A stretch of DNA of 64,000 nucleotides from Pseudoalteromonas sp. SMS1 (GCF_021530565.1 NZ_JAKGBI010000022.1:35598-99597), one strand, 5' to 3'. Numbered from the stretch's first letter, positions 44,613-54,924 are shown. The notes: generated by a model from the letters alone, not told the origin. Translations and numbers: made by a program.

Positions 44613-45218
44613 ATGTTACGTATCATCGCATCACTACTGTTTGTTGCTTTTTTAAGTGGTTGTCAATCAACTAAAATGAATGTCGCAACAGTACAAACTT
44701 TAAATAAAGTGGCTGAAGACAAATCAAGAGTTGTGTTTATGCGCTCTTCTTTTCTTGGCAATGCAATTCAATCAAGTGTTTATGAAGTAACATCTGGTGA
44801 ACCTGAGTTTATCGGAATTGTTTCAAACGAAACTCGCGTAGCTTATGTGACTTCACCTGGTGAAAAAGTATTTATGGTAGTGGGTGAGTCAGCTGACTTT
44901 TTGAAAGCGTCACTTGATAGTGGTAAAACTTACTATTCTGTAGTTACACCTCGTATGGGTGTTTGGAAAGCGAGGTTTTCGCTTCATCCAGTTAGAAACG
45001 AAGGGCAAGATAAAACATTTTTATACTCATCAGATAAAATCAAAAAAATGATTACGGGTACTAAACTCGTAGAAGCTGGTGAAGAAGCGCTTGTGTGGGC
45101 TACAAATAACGCAGGTGATATCAAGAAAAAGTATGAGAAAAACTGGGCTAAGTGGCAAAAGAAAAGTGCTAAAGAACAGCAAGAAGCTACGATCAGAGCG
45201 GAAGATCATATTCACTAA
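44613..45218 (+). CDS. Lipoprotein of unknown function (DUF2846-like)
   Basis: A 201-residue protein with lipobox FLSGC (Cys at 17). The mature domain (RVVFMRSSFLGNAIQSSVYEV, then VSNETRVAYVTSPGEKVFMVVGE and DSGKTYYSVVTPRMG) has the pattern of DUF2846-type lipoproteins: a short beta-sandwich that binds an unknown partner. The C-terminal 50 residues are helical and highly charged (KKKYEKNWAKWQKKSAKEQQEA). AAGGGATAAAA precedes ATG 44613. A strong terminator follows, so it is monocistronic. Confidence 0.78.
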   Translation: MLRIIASLLFVAFLSGCQSTKMNVATVQTLNKVAEDKSRVVFMRSSFLGNAIQSSVYEVTSGEPEFIGIVSNETRVAYVTSPGEKVFMVVGESADFLKASLDSGKTYYSVVTPRMGVWKARFSLHPVRNEGQDKTFLYSSDKIKKMITGTKLVEAGEEALVWATNNAGDIKKKYEKNWAKWQKKSAKEQQEATIRAEDHIH

Positions 45219-45268
45219 GTCTCACGACACTCAGCTTGCAAACTGGTAACTGTGTCAGTTTGATGATT

Positions 45269-45304
45269 AAAAAAGGTCTTGCTAGTAATGAGCGGACCTT
45301 TTTT
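45269..45304 (+). terminator. Intrinsic terminator of the lipoprotein gene
   Basis: AAAAAAGGTC (45269-45278) pairs with GACCTTTTTT (45295-45304), 16-base loop, ending in a T-tract. It begins 51 bases after the stop. Confidence 0.85.
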
Positions 45305-45759
45305 ATTATTGTTCGTTAGTCAAATTGAAGTACTCAATCAAAGGATGAACCGCTTAAGGACCATCAGTGAATGAAGTCTCGTAACGCAGAATCCACTCAG
45401 CTAGTTGCTACGACATGGAGATAAGCTGAACGTCAATACAAAGCCTCTTTTAAAATATGATTTTTTACTGCTACCAGTCGTGACGCTGATTACGCGTTTG
45501 CTGCATTTAGAACTCAGCAGCTTAAAAAGGTAATATAACGTCTCTGCTCAAACTATGCAGATTATCTTGATTTTTACAAAAGCACATACGGTGCTAGCTA
45601 GCTTCATATTGCCTTATTATACTGAGGTTTTATAAATTTATTTTGATGCCAAATATTAATTATTTAATATTATCTTATGTGGTGATTTTTTTTGTTGATT
45701 GAAGTTTTTCATGGGTGTTAATGTGGTGTTGGTTTTTAATAACATATAAGGAAATTTTA
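45305..45759. other. Intergenic region without a supported gene
   Basis: About 450 bases, AT-rich towards the right. No RNA gene or repeat was recognised. The end contains the ribosome binding site AAGGAAA of the small secreted protein. Confidence 0.45.
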
Positions 45760-46005
45760 ATGAAATCACTTCTATTATCTATGGCTGCATTAACGATGTT
45801 TTCTGCAAGTGCTCAAATTGAGCTTGTTTCAACACCACAGGCCGAGCCTAAGGCATTCTCGAAAATTTATTATGTATGTAAGAAAGGTGGTAGGGCACTG
45901 TACCATGGTATCCTATATTTCAAGGTAGACTTGGCGCCAGAGCAACGCAACTGTAGTTGGGAAGGTGGCCAGTTATATTGGTCTACCACTGGGTATCCTT
46001 GGTAA
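45760..46005 (+). CDS. Small secreted protein with two cysteines
   Basis: An 81-residue protein. The signal peptide is MKSLLLSMAALTMFSASA, cleaved before QIELV. The mature part of about 63 residues contains a YYVCKKGGRALYHG segment and a second cysteine in RNCSWEGGQLYWSTTGYPW. It is rich in tyrosine and tryptophan at the C-terminal end. No family recognised. The two cysteines could form a disulfide; a small extracellular or periplasmic binding protein is possible. ATAAGGAAATTTTA lies before ATG 45760 and fixes the start, not the upstream in-frame codon at 45715. Confidence 0.7.
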   Translation: MKSLLLSMAALTMFSASAQIELVSTPQAEPKAFSKIYYVCKKGGRALYHGILYFKVDLAPEQRNCSWEGGQLYWSTTGYPW

Positions 46006-46223
46006 TTTAGTTTACAGTCTGAACACTGAGCTCTCTATGAATAGGAGCTCAGTTATTTATGATTTTTATTAATTTAAGTGATATATAAAACATTTAATAA
46101 TTTATAATAAAATTAATTTATGTGTTTGTTGTTTTAATTGTGGTTGGACTTTTCTTTGTTTTTTAAATTAAAATTGTTGTCGATTTTAATTGTAGCTAAT
46201 ATATTAAAGAAAAGGACTGTATT

Positions 46224-47930
46224 TTGAAAAAGCTATTAATCTCGTCATTATGTGGCTTAGCCGCATTTTCGTCACTCTATCACTCTTATGCCCACGCCAC
46301 GACTGCTCAGGTTGATCTGCAGAGCTATTTAGACGGGATTTCATTTGAGCAAAACGATACATCGACCAATGCACATAAGTTTAGGTTGTCGCTAGGGAAC
46401 ATCGAAGTTACCGAAATCAAAGAAGGGAAGAATACTGTCCAAGTTAAATTGCTCGATCTTAACGGTAAAAAGCATGCCGCTTGGCAATGTAACACCAATG
46501 TAGATTACTCTGAGGAAAAGCCCGGCAAGACAAGATTTTTAAGTTGTACGGGAGAAAATTCGCATCATGGTTACCAGTATATCGACATGGTACCCAGAGC
46601 TTACACAATGAACTTTTACCACAAGGACGTATTATTCCAGCGCTATGAATTTGCGCTGGAAAAAAGTCAGTTTGTAAAAGATAAAAAGGATCTCAAAGTT
46701 GCCAGCCTATGGGATGACTATGTATCGATTGGTGAAGCACAGCTCGATATTTGGCAGGAAAGTTCATTAGAATTGATCAAACCAGCCCCGAATACATTAG
46801 ATAGTGCTGCTGGTGGTACGAGCTTAACCTTCCACCTTATTTACGGTGAAAATGTGATTGGTGAAGGTCGAGGGTCAATGAGTACATACCCAGGTCGACT
46901 CAAGTTCACTCGAGTTTCATTTACCAAGCCACATGACGAACGGGGAGAGCGTTTAGCTATTACGAAACTAGCAGACGGCGACTATCATGTTATCGCCTAT
47001 AAAGAGGAAAGTGTTCCTGTAGAGTCTTATACTTTTGAAGTAAAAAATGGAAAAGTGGTTAAAACAGGTCTTCAGTTGAGTAATGGGGCCAATGGTATTT
47101 ATAGTGATACAGGCAAAAATTGGTTTTTAAAGAGTACTGATAATTTAGACAAGCTAGCGAAGAGTGCTGTTTATCCTGAAGATCCTAAAGAGATCCTTAA
47201 AAGAGAGCAAGAAAAACAGCGCCTTGCAGCAGAGGCCAAACAGAAGGCTGAAAGGGAGCAAAGAGCGAAAGAGGCCGCAGAGCGCAAAGAGCAGCAACGA
47301 ATCGCAAGAGAAGAAGCGATAGCCAAGCGAGAGCAAGCAAAGCTCGAAGCAAAGCAAAAACAAGCGCAGGCGCGTTTGGAGCGGGAGCAAAGAGAAGCAC
47401 AACAAAAGGCCGACAGGGAAGCACAGCAAGCGAAAGCGCGTGAAGTAAGACTTGAAGCGCAAGCTAAAATTCAAGCAGAGCATGAAAATGCTTTGAAAGA
47501 AGTCGCATTGCAGGCGAACTCAGGGAGTATGGGTTTTAGTTTGAATCAATTGTTACTTGCATTGGCGTTGATGTCATCAGGCTTACTGATAGCAAAAAGT
47601 CGAGTATTGGCGAAAGTGCCTCAAATAGGTCAAGCCATTGCAACAATAGAAGGCAAATCTGTCTATGTTGGATACGCGGTGTTCGGGCTCGGGCTATTCG
47701 GCTTTTTCTCTGATTTAATCTCATTATCACCCATTATTGGCAGTGGTCTAGCGCAAGCAGCAGCGCTTGCGAGCGGTGTATTACTACTTAGAGATGAGTC
47801 CAAACTAAATCAAGTTGGCGTATTTGTTAAGGTGAAAGAGGTTGTGTCACCATACGAAGAGCAGGTCGGTTTAACTGCAATCGCCCTTGGTATTTTACAT
47901 CTAGTACTTGGGGGCTTACCGCTTATTTAA
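46224..47930 (+). CDS. Exported protein with long Lys/Glu/Ala coiled coil and C-terminal membrane segments
   Basis: A 568-residue protein. Signal peptide (cleavage near YAHA-TTA); extracytoplasmic beta-rich domain (about 27-320) with two cysteines; a helical stretch of about 100 residues (330-430) almost wholly made of K, E, A, Q and R (for example EREQRAKEAAERKEQQRIAREEA), as in TolA or other envelope-spanning coiled coils; and three to four hydrophobic helices (about 440-568) with glycine-rich ends. I recognise no family with this order. The TolA-like middle suggests it spans the periplasm. AAAAGGAC lies before the TTG codon at 46224 (ttgaaaaagcta). Confidence 0.65.
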   Translation: MKKLLISSLCGLAAFSSLYHSYAHATTAQVDLQSYLDGISFEQNDTSTNAHKFRLSLGNIEVTEIKEGKNTVQVKLLDLNGKKHAAWQCNTNVDYSEEKPGKTRFLSCTGENSHHGYQYIDMVPRAYTMNFYHKDVLFQRYEFALEKSQFVKDKKDLKVASLWDDYVSIGEAQLDIWQESSLELIKPAPNTLDSAAGGTSLTFHLIYGENVIGEGRGSMSTYPGRLKFTRVSFTKPHDERGERLAITKLADGDYHVIAYKEESVPVESYTFEVKNGKVVKTGLQLSNGANGIYSDTGKNWFLKSTDNLDKLAKSAVYPEDPKEILKREQEKQRLAAEAKQKAEREQRAKEAAERKEQQRIAREEAIAKREQAKLEAKQKQAQARLEREQREAQQKADREAQQAKAREVRLEAQAKIQAEHENALKEVALQANSGSMGFSLNQLLLALALMSSGLLIAKSRVLAKVPQIGQAIATIEGKSVYVGYAVFGLGLFGFFSDLISLSPIIGSGLAQAAALASGVLLLRDESKLNQVGVFVKVKEVVSPYEEQVGLTAIALGILHLVLGGLPLI

Positions 47931-47961
47931 GGCCGAGCATCGAAATACCTCTCTTAGACGC

Positions 47962-47997
47962 AAAAAGGCTACGCATCGTTGGGTGTGTGGCCTTTTT
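47962..47997 (+). terminator. Intrinsic terminator after the coiled-coil protein gene
   Basis: AAAAAGGC (47962-47969) pairs with GCCTTTTT (47990-47997), extended inward by six wobble-containing pairs, then TTAG. It starts 31 bases after the stop. Confidence 0.8.
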
Positions 47998-48227
47998 ATT
48001 AGAGAAAATTGGAATGCACCTTAAAGCGGTAAAAGTGCAAGCGTATTTTTCTACATTATCACACTGTATTTAGATTTATATCTGGTCTGTATTTAAAATA
48101 AAGAGATGACATTATGTAAGTTTTCATACAATTAATTTGTTCTGTTCAACAAGCCAAAACTATGAATTTTTCGTTTAAGGGACTATAAAGAGTGGTAGCC
48201 CCAGCTTTGGACGGTCTAGGTTGTACC

Positions 48228-51041
48228 ATGCTCAATCCAAATTCAATCAGTAAAATATGCTTGATATTACTCTGCCATCTCTTTGTTGCTGAAATAGGTG
48301 TTGGTAAAACGAGTGATGATGTCGAAATCATGCTTCAGCAAATCGAAAATAGTAAAGGCACCGAAAAAGTTGATGCGATAATCGATTTTGTGAAAGCACA
48401 TTATCACTTTAATACAGCGTCTTCGATAGCGTATGGTGAAGTTGGACTAGGGCTTCTGGCCTCCAATGCGACCGATAAGCAGTCTTCTGAATTACACAGT
48501 CAATTGGCAAAAGCATACTTGGCAAATGGTGATATTCCACGCGCCGATGAACTCATTAAGATTGCGCTATCCATTGCACAGCGCAGCAATAATGCGCAGC
48601 AGTTGCTGTTAGCGCAGTTGGTGAGCGCAGGGATTGAGTTGAAGAAAAAAAATATTCCGGCAGCGCAAACATTGACACAGGCTGCGATTACTTTAGCAAC
48701 AGAAATAAACCACGAACTTCACCTTGCAAGTGCTTATCGGATCTCTGGCACGCTAAATGTTAAAACCAAAGATTATGAAACGGCATTATCAGATTATTTA
48801 TACAGCTTAGACATCTATAAAAAGCTCAACAATCAATCTGGCGTTGCGTCGTTGAATCAGCGCTTAGCATCCTTGTACAGAACCATGAATTTGTACGAGA
48901 AAGTGCTGTTCCATCAAAATCAAGCGATTGATATATCTTTGAGTATGAATAATGAGACCAATCTTGCGATTTATTACAGCAATATGGGGACCTATCTTGA
49001 GGAGGTATCAGACTATCCACGTTCAATAGAAATGCATAAAAAGTCATTGGCTTTGAAAGAAAAATTAGACTACAAATTGGGCGTTATTCACTCTTACAAT
49101 CGGCTTGGCAGCGTCTATCGGTTAGCTGGGGATTATGAGAATGCCGAGGCAGTACTGTTAAAAGCGTTGGCACTTAAAAAGACGTTAGATCGATCTGACC
49201 CAAATGTTTCAACGTTTTTAGATTTAGGGCGGCTATACATTAAAACGGGTAAGCTTGAATTGGCACAGGACTATCTGGAACGAAGTATTCCTCTTTATTT
49301 GGGGTCACCATGGGAAGATAGGATCGCCGAGATCCATCATGCATTTGCTGCTTTGCATTTACAACGTAATCAGCCAAAGTTGGCAATTCAGTCATACAAA
49401 TCTGCAATAAATATTGCTAAGAAACATGGTAGAGAGGCATTTTTGATTGACTATTATTCTGAGCTGTCAGAAGTATTGGAAGCGCAGGGAGATGTGAACC
49501 AAGCGTTGGCCTATTTAAAAGCACATAATACATTGAAATCTCAATGGGACTCTATCAATAACCAATATTTGATTCGGGCATTAGCGATTGAATTTGGCGT
49601 AACTGAAAAAAGGCGAGAGATCGACGATCTGATTCAACAAAATCAAATTAAAGACCTTGAAATAAAACAGCAGGCTAGTCGGCAGCAATTCATTTTTATT
49701 AGTTTGTTATTGACCTTTTTTATATTCTCATTTGTTTATTTTTGGCGAAGTAAAAACCAACAACTAAAAGTGGAACAAGCTGCACTGAAACAAGTAAGTG
49801 AAGCGAAAGAGCGTCTTACTTTCGCTTTGTGGGGGAGTGGAGATGAGCTTTGGGATTGGGATCTTGAGACCGGTGTTATTACTAGAGACAATCAAGCCAG
49901 TGACTTACGTCTGCCAAATAACGCAATCGGTAAGGATTTAGAAAAGATAAAGCAGGTTGTTCATCCTGATGATTTCGCAAATCTACAAACACGTTTTTCA
50001 CAGCATTTAGAAGGTGAAAGTGATTACTACGAGGTAAGTTATCGCGTTTTGACGCAAACTGGGGATTGGTTGTGGGTGTTGGATAGAGGCAAAGTGACTG
50101 CATTCAGCGAGCTGGGTAAGCCTCAACGCATCAGCGGTACAATCAAGGATATCTCTCAAATTAAAGCCTCTGAGTTTGCACTGGCTGAACTCAATGCGAC
50201 GCTGGAACAACGTGTTGAAGAAAGGACAGTGAGCCTGCAGCAATCGAGAGATGAATTAGCTGCGACATTAGAAGAGTTAACCTCCACACAGACGTCATTG
50301 TTGGAAGCGCAAAAAATGGCTTCGCTAGGGCGACTTGTCACTGGGGTATCCCATGAGTTAAATACCCCATTGGGAAACTCAGTCACAGCGAGCTCGGTGC
50401 TATTAGAAGAGATAACAGGGCTTAAAAATAAATTGGAGGCCAGCAAGCTCACACTCAGTGATACAAAAAACTTCATTGCGGTCTCCTTGTCCGGTACGGC
50501 GCTTATTGAGCGCAATTTAGAACGCGCAGCTCAGCTTGTAAAGCGGTTTAAGCATGCATCCGTGCATGAGTATGTGGGTGATGAAACGGTGCTTAGGTTA
50601 GGTGATTTTATTCATGCTTCGATTGCGTTTCATGCCAAAGACAATGCGCAAAATATCAAGGTAAATTGCGCGCAGACTGTGCAAATAAAATGTGACGCTC
50701 AAGCATTGGGAAAGGTTTTCGAAGACTTGTGTAAGAACTCACTACAACATGGGTTTAAAAACCAAAAAGGTCAAATTACAGTGGATGTGTTAGTTGACGC
50801 TGATGGCTTAAAGATCAATTACAGTGACAATGGTGTTGGCATGGAATTAGATGCACAACCGCATATTTTTGAGCCGTTTTTTACAACCGCTAGGAGTGAG
50901 GGAAATGTCGGGCTAGGGTTGTATATGGTGTTTAATCTCGTGAATTTTGTGCTAGGTGGGCAGATTACGTACACAGATAAACAAGTTCAGGGAGTTGCGT
51001 TCATTATCACACTTGGGCCACACATTGTCGTGACCGCTTAA
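48228..51041 (+). CDS. TPR-containing sensor histidine kinase
   Basis: A protein of about 937 residues. After a probable signal segment (ICLILLCHLFVAEIG), eight or so tetratricopeptide repeats fill residues 60-430 (for example LASLYRTMNLYEKVLFHQNQA, IYYSNMGTYLEEVSDYPRSIEMHKKSL). A transmembrane segment (FIFISLLLTFFIFSFVYFW) is followed by a coiled coil and a PAS domain (ELWDWDLETGVITRDNQ ... ISGTIKDISQIK). The histidine kinase H-box is VSHELNTPLGNS and the ATPase has NSLQHGF (N-box), DNGVGM (G1) and GLGLYMVFNLV (G2). The repeats are extracytoplasmic and probably sense a protein or peptide. No response regulator is adjacent. The GTG at 48192 is an alternative start. Confidence 0.88.
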   Translation: MLNPNSISKICLILLCHLFVAEIGVGKTSDDVEIMLQQIENSKGTEKVDAIIDFVKAHYHFNTASSIAYGEVGLGLLASNATDKQSSELHSQLAKAYLANGDIPRADELIKIALSIAQRSNNAQQLLLAQLVSAGIELKKKNIPAAQTLTQAAITLATEINHELHLASAYRISGTLNVKTKDYETALSDYLYSLDIYKKLNNQSGVASLNQRLASLYRTMNLYEKVLFHQNQAIDISLSMNNETNLAIYYSNMGTYLEEVSDYPRSIEMHKKSLALKEKLDYKLGVIHSYNRLGSVYRLAGDYENAEAVLLKALALKKTLDRSDPNVSTFLDLGRLYIKTGKLELAQDYLERSIPLYLGSPWEDRIAEIHHAFAALHLQRNQPKLAIQSYKSAINIAKKHGREAFLIDYYSELSEVLEAQGDVNQALAYLKAHNTLKSQWDSINNQYLIRALAIEFGVTEKRREIDDLIQQNQIKDLEIKQQASRQQFIFISLLLTFFIFSFVYFWRSKNQQLKVEQAALKQVSEAKERLTFALWGSGDELWDWDLETGVITRDNQASDLRLPNNAIGKDLEKIKQVVHPDDFANLQTRFSQHLEGESDYYEVSYRVLTQTGDWLWVLDRGKVTAFSELGKPQRISGTIKDISQIKASEFALAELNATLEQRVEERTVSLQQSRDELAATLEELTSTQTSLLEAQKMASLGRLVTGVSHELNTPLGNSVTASSVLLEEITGLKNKLEASKLTLSDTKNFIAVSLSGTALIERNLERAAQLVKRFKHASVHEYVGDETVLRLGDFIHASIAFHAKDNAQNIKVNCAQTVQIKCDAQALGKVFEDLCKNSLQHGFKNQKGQITVDVLVDADGLKINYSDNGVGMELDAQPHIFEPFFTTARSEGNVGLGLYMVFNLVNFVLGGQITYTDKQVQGVAFIITLGPHIVVTA

Positions 51042-51229
51042 ATTCAGGATTCCAAGTTAAAAGCAGCTCACAATACGACAGTTGCAATTGCATTTATCCA
51101 TGCAACTAATTGGTGTAAAAATCGAGAGCGCATTGAAAATGTTAAAGTAACTGAATGCGCTGCAATTTTGTGCGAGCAAAAGAAAATCCCTTTCTAACGC
51201 GCCAACATCGTAGGTATATTAAGGAGAAA

Positions 51230-51252
51230 AAAGCACCGATATTCGGTGCTTT
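51230..51252 (-). terminator. Intrinsic terminator of the M43 protease gene
   Basis: AAAGCACCGA (51230-51239), TAT, TCGGTGCTTT (51243-51252). Read on the minus strand it is followed by TTTTCTCC and lies 31 bases after the stop at 51283. Confidence 0.85.
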
Positions 51253-51282
51253 GAGTGAGAATAAGGATGAAACTGTGGGGAC

Positions 51283-54200
51283 TTATTGTCTACATTGACT
51301 ACTATCGAAGTCGACAATAATACTTGTGTCTTTGGCATCCCCTGTCACTTTTAGGTAAGACCAATACTGATTACCTGCGGGTATCGTAATACACGCGGTT
51401 TGTGTGCCAGAGTTTGATTCTGCATCCTTGTCGTTGTCACTGGGCCAGCCTCCATTTTTATATAAAATATGTAGGTTACTTTGACCGTGGGCAGTGGTAA
51501 TGGCGATGTTTTGAGCAGAAGTCACATCACCAATGCTTAACCAAAGCGTACCGTTGCCACCAAGACAGGCGGCTTTGCCAGCTTCAAGACGACCACCTGA
51601 AATTGGGGTCTCTGTGGCACATGCATTGGGTACTTGCTTACTTGTGTCACTCGGTTTGATAACGACGGTATAATCCTCAACCTCACCGTCACCAATGTTG
51701 CCACAAGCGGATGTGGGCGCTTCATTGTATTTCATCGCAATACGCATACGGACTGATTTTCCAGTCATACCGGAAGGTACAGTGACTGAGCCAGTCACAG
51801 CGCCTTTGCCTGATACACCGCGCATCACTTGCTCTGATTGCTCAAACTGACCATTTTCATTAAAGTCTATCCATGCCACCCAGTGTTCAGTGTAATTACC
51901 ACCTGGCGTTAGCGTGAATAGATTCTCACCTTCATTAAGGGTAATTTCCCGAGACGTGAAATCGCTGTAGCCATTTGCCTGTGAAGGGTTAGTGAAAGAC
52001 CCCATTTGTACGTTAGCAATCCACTCATACCTTGTGTTGCCGCTTGCCTCACAATAAGTTATGCCGGTGACATCAACACTTGCCTGTGTTGTATGCGTCA
52101 AGCCTTCATTATCGGTCACTGTTAGAGAAGCAGTATAGTCACCAACCTCACTATATGTGTGAGATGGATTTGCAGCGGAGCTGGTTTGTCCATCGCCGAA
52201 TAGCCACTGATAGCGCACAATACTACCGTCTGGATCGGTGGAGTTAGCACTACTAAAGTTGACTGCTTGTCCTATTAACCCTGTATAAGGGCCGTTAGCA
52301 TTTGCAATGGGCGCTTGATTCTGGGATTTGACCTGTGCGGTTGCAATGTCGCTTGCGGTATTCCCGTCATTATCAGTGATCGTTAATTTTACGGTATAGG
52401 TATCGGCTTGTTGATAAGCATGAAGAGGGTTCGCTTCTGTCGATGTGTTGCCATCACCAAAGTCCCAGGCGTAATGGCTAATACTCCCATTACTGTCGAA
52501 TGAGCCTGCACTGCTAAATTGAATATTTTGGCCAATTAAACCACTGTAAGGCCCGTTTGCTTGGGCAACGGGTAGTTCAGAATGCGTTGATCTTTCGTAG
52601 TAAACAACAAGTGAGGCATCGCTGTATTCTAGGAAAGGGTCTACGAGTAGGTTGAGTGTGCCACCCCCTGCGGAAAACTCGCAATATTCGCTGAGTCTTG
52701 GTGCACTAAAAGGTCCACACTCAAAGCTGTCAGTTGTGGGGATCTTGTTCATGCTTGCATAAAGGTCTGGGTCGCCCTGGTAACCGCCAGGAATAACTGC
52801 GACTGTCCTTATTGCATCAGCGGGAATGTCAAACTGATAGGTCTTTGGCTCAGCGCCTTTGGCTGAGTTTAGGCCTTTAACTTCTGTTAAAAAGACACGT
52901 TCACAATCTTGACAAAGTGTGTTGTCAGTACCTGCAATGATACTGAGTGTGGCATTTGAGTAGGCGCTAAATGCATCAATTGTTGTATGATATGTTTCGC
53001 TACTAGAGGGGGCCGAAAGCGTGACTAGTTCTGGTGAACCAGCGCTTCTAAACGAAATAAAATCAGCATCCCATGTGTCACCATTTTTAACGGGTGCTTT
53101 ACCTTTTGAGACATACATATCCGGGTCTTCGTCATATCCATCAAGGTAAAAAGCAACCGCTTGCGTCCCTTCTGGTACAGATATTTCAAAATTATCAGTT
53201 TCACCTTTTTGCGCAGCTAGGCCTCTAAATGCTTGTACAACGGTGCCTTTTGGTGGAACTACTGCGCCGGATGTGCCATCCCAAGGGTGATCCGCATCAC
53301 TGGTATACGCCTCCAATCCGGTTGCGATAAGGTTCGCATTGGACCAAATTGTTGCGCGAGCAGGGCCATGAAGTGCGGCTGTCATACGATCTACTTGGTC
53401 CTGAGTAAACATGGCGTAGTTGTCTGAGTAGTGCATAAAATTTTCTGTATTGGTTGGCTGACCAAGGCAGTTTTTCGCGTTGTCTTGTAAAATGCTGCTA
53501 CTCATTTGTGGTGTATCGCATGAACCATCACCAGTGGCATTACAAAATGCTTCAGAGTGCACTGTACAGCTACCGTCAAAAGTGTGTGGTAGGTTGAGCC
53601 AGTGGCCAAATTCATGGGTCAAAACAGAACGAAAGTTTTCGTTGGTATTCGCACCGATGTAATCTCCATTGTAAACTACTCGAGAAAGCCCCTGTTGCGA
53701 CATGCTAAGTTGAGGGTACCAAGCGACACCAGAGTTATTTGTCGAGCCATCGTTATAGAGATCATGCTGAACGTATATATTCATATACTTGAAGTTGTCC
53801 CAAGCATCGGCAGCAATTTGCTCGTCCATCCCGCTGCCATTTCCATATCCTGCTTTGTCAGGGTAACGAACAATTCCATTGGTAGGCTGGCCATTTGGAT
53901 CTTTCTTAGCGAGGACGAATTCGATATTTAAATTCTGCCTAATGGCTTGGAATTCTGGTGCAATAGGGCCATCATCTGTGATCAAACCTAAGAAGTCTTG
54001 GTTAGACTTGTTAAGTCCATCAATGATTTTTTGCTCGGTTAAACAGTATGTACCCGTTTCACAGTTATACCTGTCACCGTAAACGTGTACAACCACTGGT
54101 ATATAATATCTGCCAGCGACACCATTTCCATTCTCAGCAGCAGGGTCATCTTGGGTTGCAAGCGATGACATGATTTGCGATGCGAAACTAGAACTTATGT

Positions 54201-54453
54201 TGGCCTGACGGACATTTTCTTTTTGTATGGCTGACCAACTTTGGTGGTTGTGATCGGTACCACAAATTTGTCCAGAGTGAGTGTGACTTGCCTGAGCAGA
54301 AATACTCGATGAACTATTCGTTAGCTGCAATGGGGTCTTTGCAGTGGCGCCAGCAAAGGATGTTGTTGCAGTCGCAGAGAGTACTGCTGCGGTTACGACG
54401 TTGAGCGCTTTTCTATTTGGTGACCAAAATGGCACTTTATTAGAAAAATACAT
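51283..54453 (-). CDS. Secreted multidomain zinc metalloprotease (M43-like, two PKD domains, GEVED)
   Basis: A protein of about 1056 residues. Signal segment near AALSATATTSFAGA; catalytic domain at about 120-380 with zinc motif HEFGHWLNLPH and Met-turn ENFMHYSDN, as in M43/pappalysin-like proteases; then PPC-like repeats (about 410-660, VPEGTQAVAFYLDGYDEDPDMYVSKG and DAIRTVAVIPGGYQGDPDLYAS); two PKD domains (PVAQANGPYSG and PIANANGPYTG); a GEVED domain (GDGEVEDYTVV); and a final carbohydrate-binding-like domain. Family enzymes degrade extracellular proteins. I start at ATG 54453, where AGGAGAACAAC is the ribosome binding site. Confidence 0.87.
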   Translation of the reverse strand: MYFSNKVPFWSPNRKALNVVTAAVLSATATTSFAGATAKTPLQLTNSSSSISAQASHTHSGQICGTDHNHQSWSAIQKENVRQANISSSFASQIMSSLATQDDPAAENGNGVAGRYYIPVVVHVYGDRYNCETGTYCLTEQKIIDGLNKSNQDFLGLITDDGPIAPEFQAIRQNLNIEFVLAKKDPNGQPTNGIVRYPDKAGYGNGSGMDEQIAADAWDNFKYMNIYVQHDLYNDGSTNNSGVAWYPQLSMSQQGLSRVVYNGDYIGANTNENFRSVLTHEFGHWLNLPHTFDGSCTVHSEAFCNATGDGSCDTPQMSSSILQDNAKNCLGQPTNTENFMHYSDNYAMFTQDQVDRMTAALHGPARATIWSNANLIATGLEAYTSDADHPWDGTSGAVVPPKGTVVQAFRGLAAQKGETDNFEISVPEGTQAVAFYLDGYDEDPDMYVSKGKAPVKNGDTWDADFISFRSAGSPELVTLSAPSSSETYHTTIDAFSAYSNATLSIIAGTDNTLCQDCERVFLTEVKGLNSAKGAEPKTYQFDIPADAIRTVAVIPGGYQGDPDLYASMNKIPTTDSFECGPFSAPRLSEYCEFSAGGGTLNLLVDPFLEYSDASLVVYYERSTHSELPVAQANGPYSGLIGQNIQFSSAGSFDSNGSISHYAWDFGDGNTSTEANPLHAYQQADTYTVKLTITDNDGNTASDIATAQVKSQNQAPIANANGPYTGLIGQAVNFSSANSTDPDGSIVRYQWLFGDGQTSSAANPSHTYSEVGDYTASLTVTDNEGLTHTTQASVDVTGITYCEASGNTRYEWIANVQMGSFTNPSQANGYSDFTSREITLNEGENLFTLTPGGNYTEHWVAWIDFNENGQFEQSEQVMRGVSGKGAVTGSVTVPSGMTGKSVRMRIAMKYNEAPTSACGNIGDGEVEDYTVVIKPSDTSKQVPNACATETPISGGRLEAGKAACLGGNGTLWLSIGDVTSAQNIAITTAHGQSNLHILYKNGGWPSDNDKDAESNSGTQTACITIPAGNQYWSYLKVTGDAKDTSIIVDFDSSQCRQ

Positions 54454-54924
54454 GTTGTTCTCCTGTAGTTTTATTTTGTTAACAACCAGTGCTCGTTTCG
54501 GAGCGACTTGTACATCAGTCAACAAACGGCATCATTGCCTATACCTCTCGATTGTGTTTGGTTTTTTTATTAATTTTCATCGCTTTATTCAGCGTTTTTA
54601 ATTTGCTCAAGGTATGGAGTGCTTCACCTGAGCACTTTTAACTTACCGTAATGAAAATTAATTGTATACAATATAATGTATGTTTTTGCATTTTTGTTGC
54701 TTTTGGGTTGATGCCTAGATCGTGTAAAAAATATAAATAATACATACAATACAAGTGGTTGAACTTTGTTCTTATGAGGGGCGAGGCAATAAAAAATAGT
54801 GCCATGATTGTCGCTTTTGACTGCCTGTTTATAGTAAGTTTGTCACGAAGGTTGGACAGGGTTGTATATTAAACTTTTGAAAAGTGTGACATACTTAGAA
54901 GCAGAATCTCAAAGATATTTATGC
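54454..54924. other. Divergent intergenic region
   Basis: About 470 AT-rich bases between the protease gene and the deacetylase-like gene. They must carry both promoters. No operator was recognised. Confidence 0.5.
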
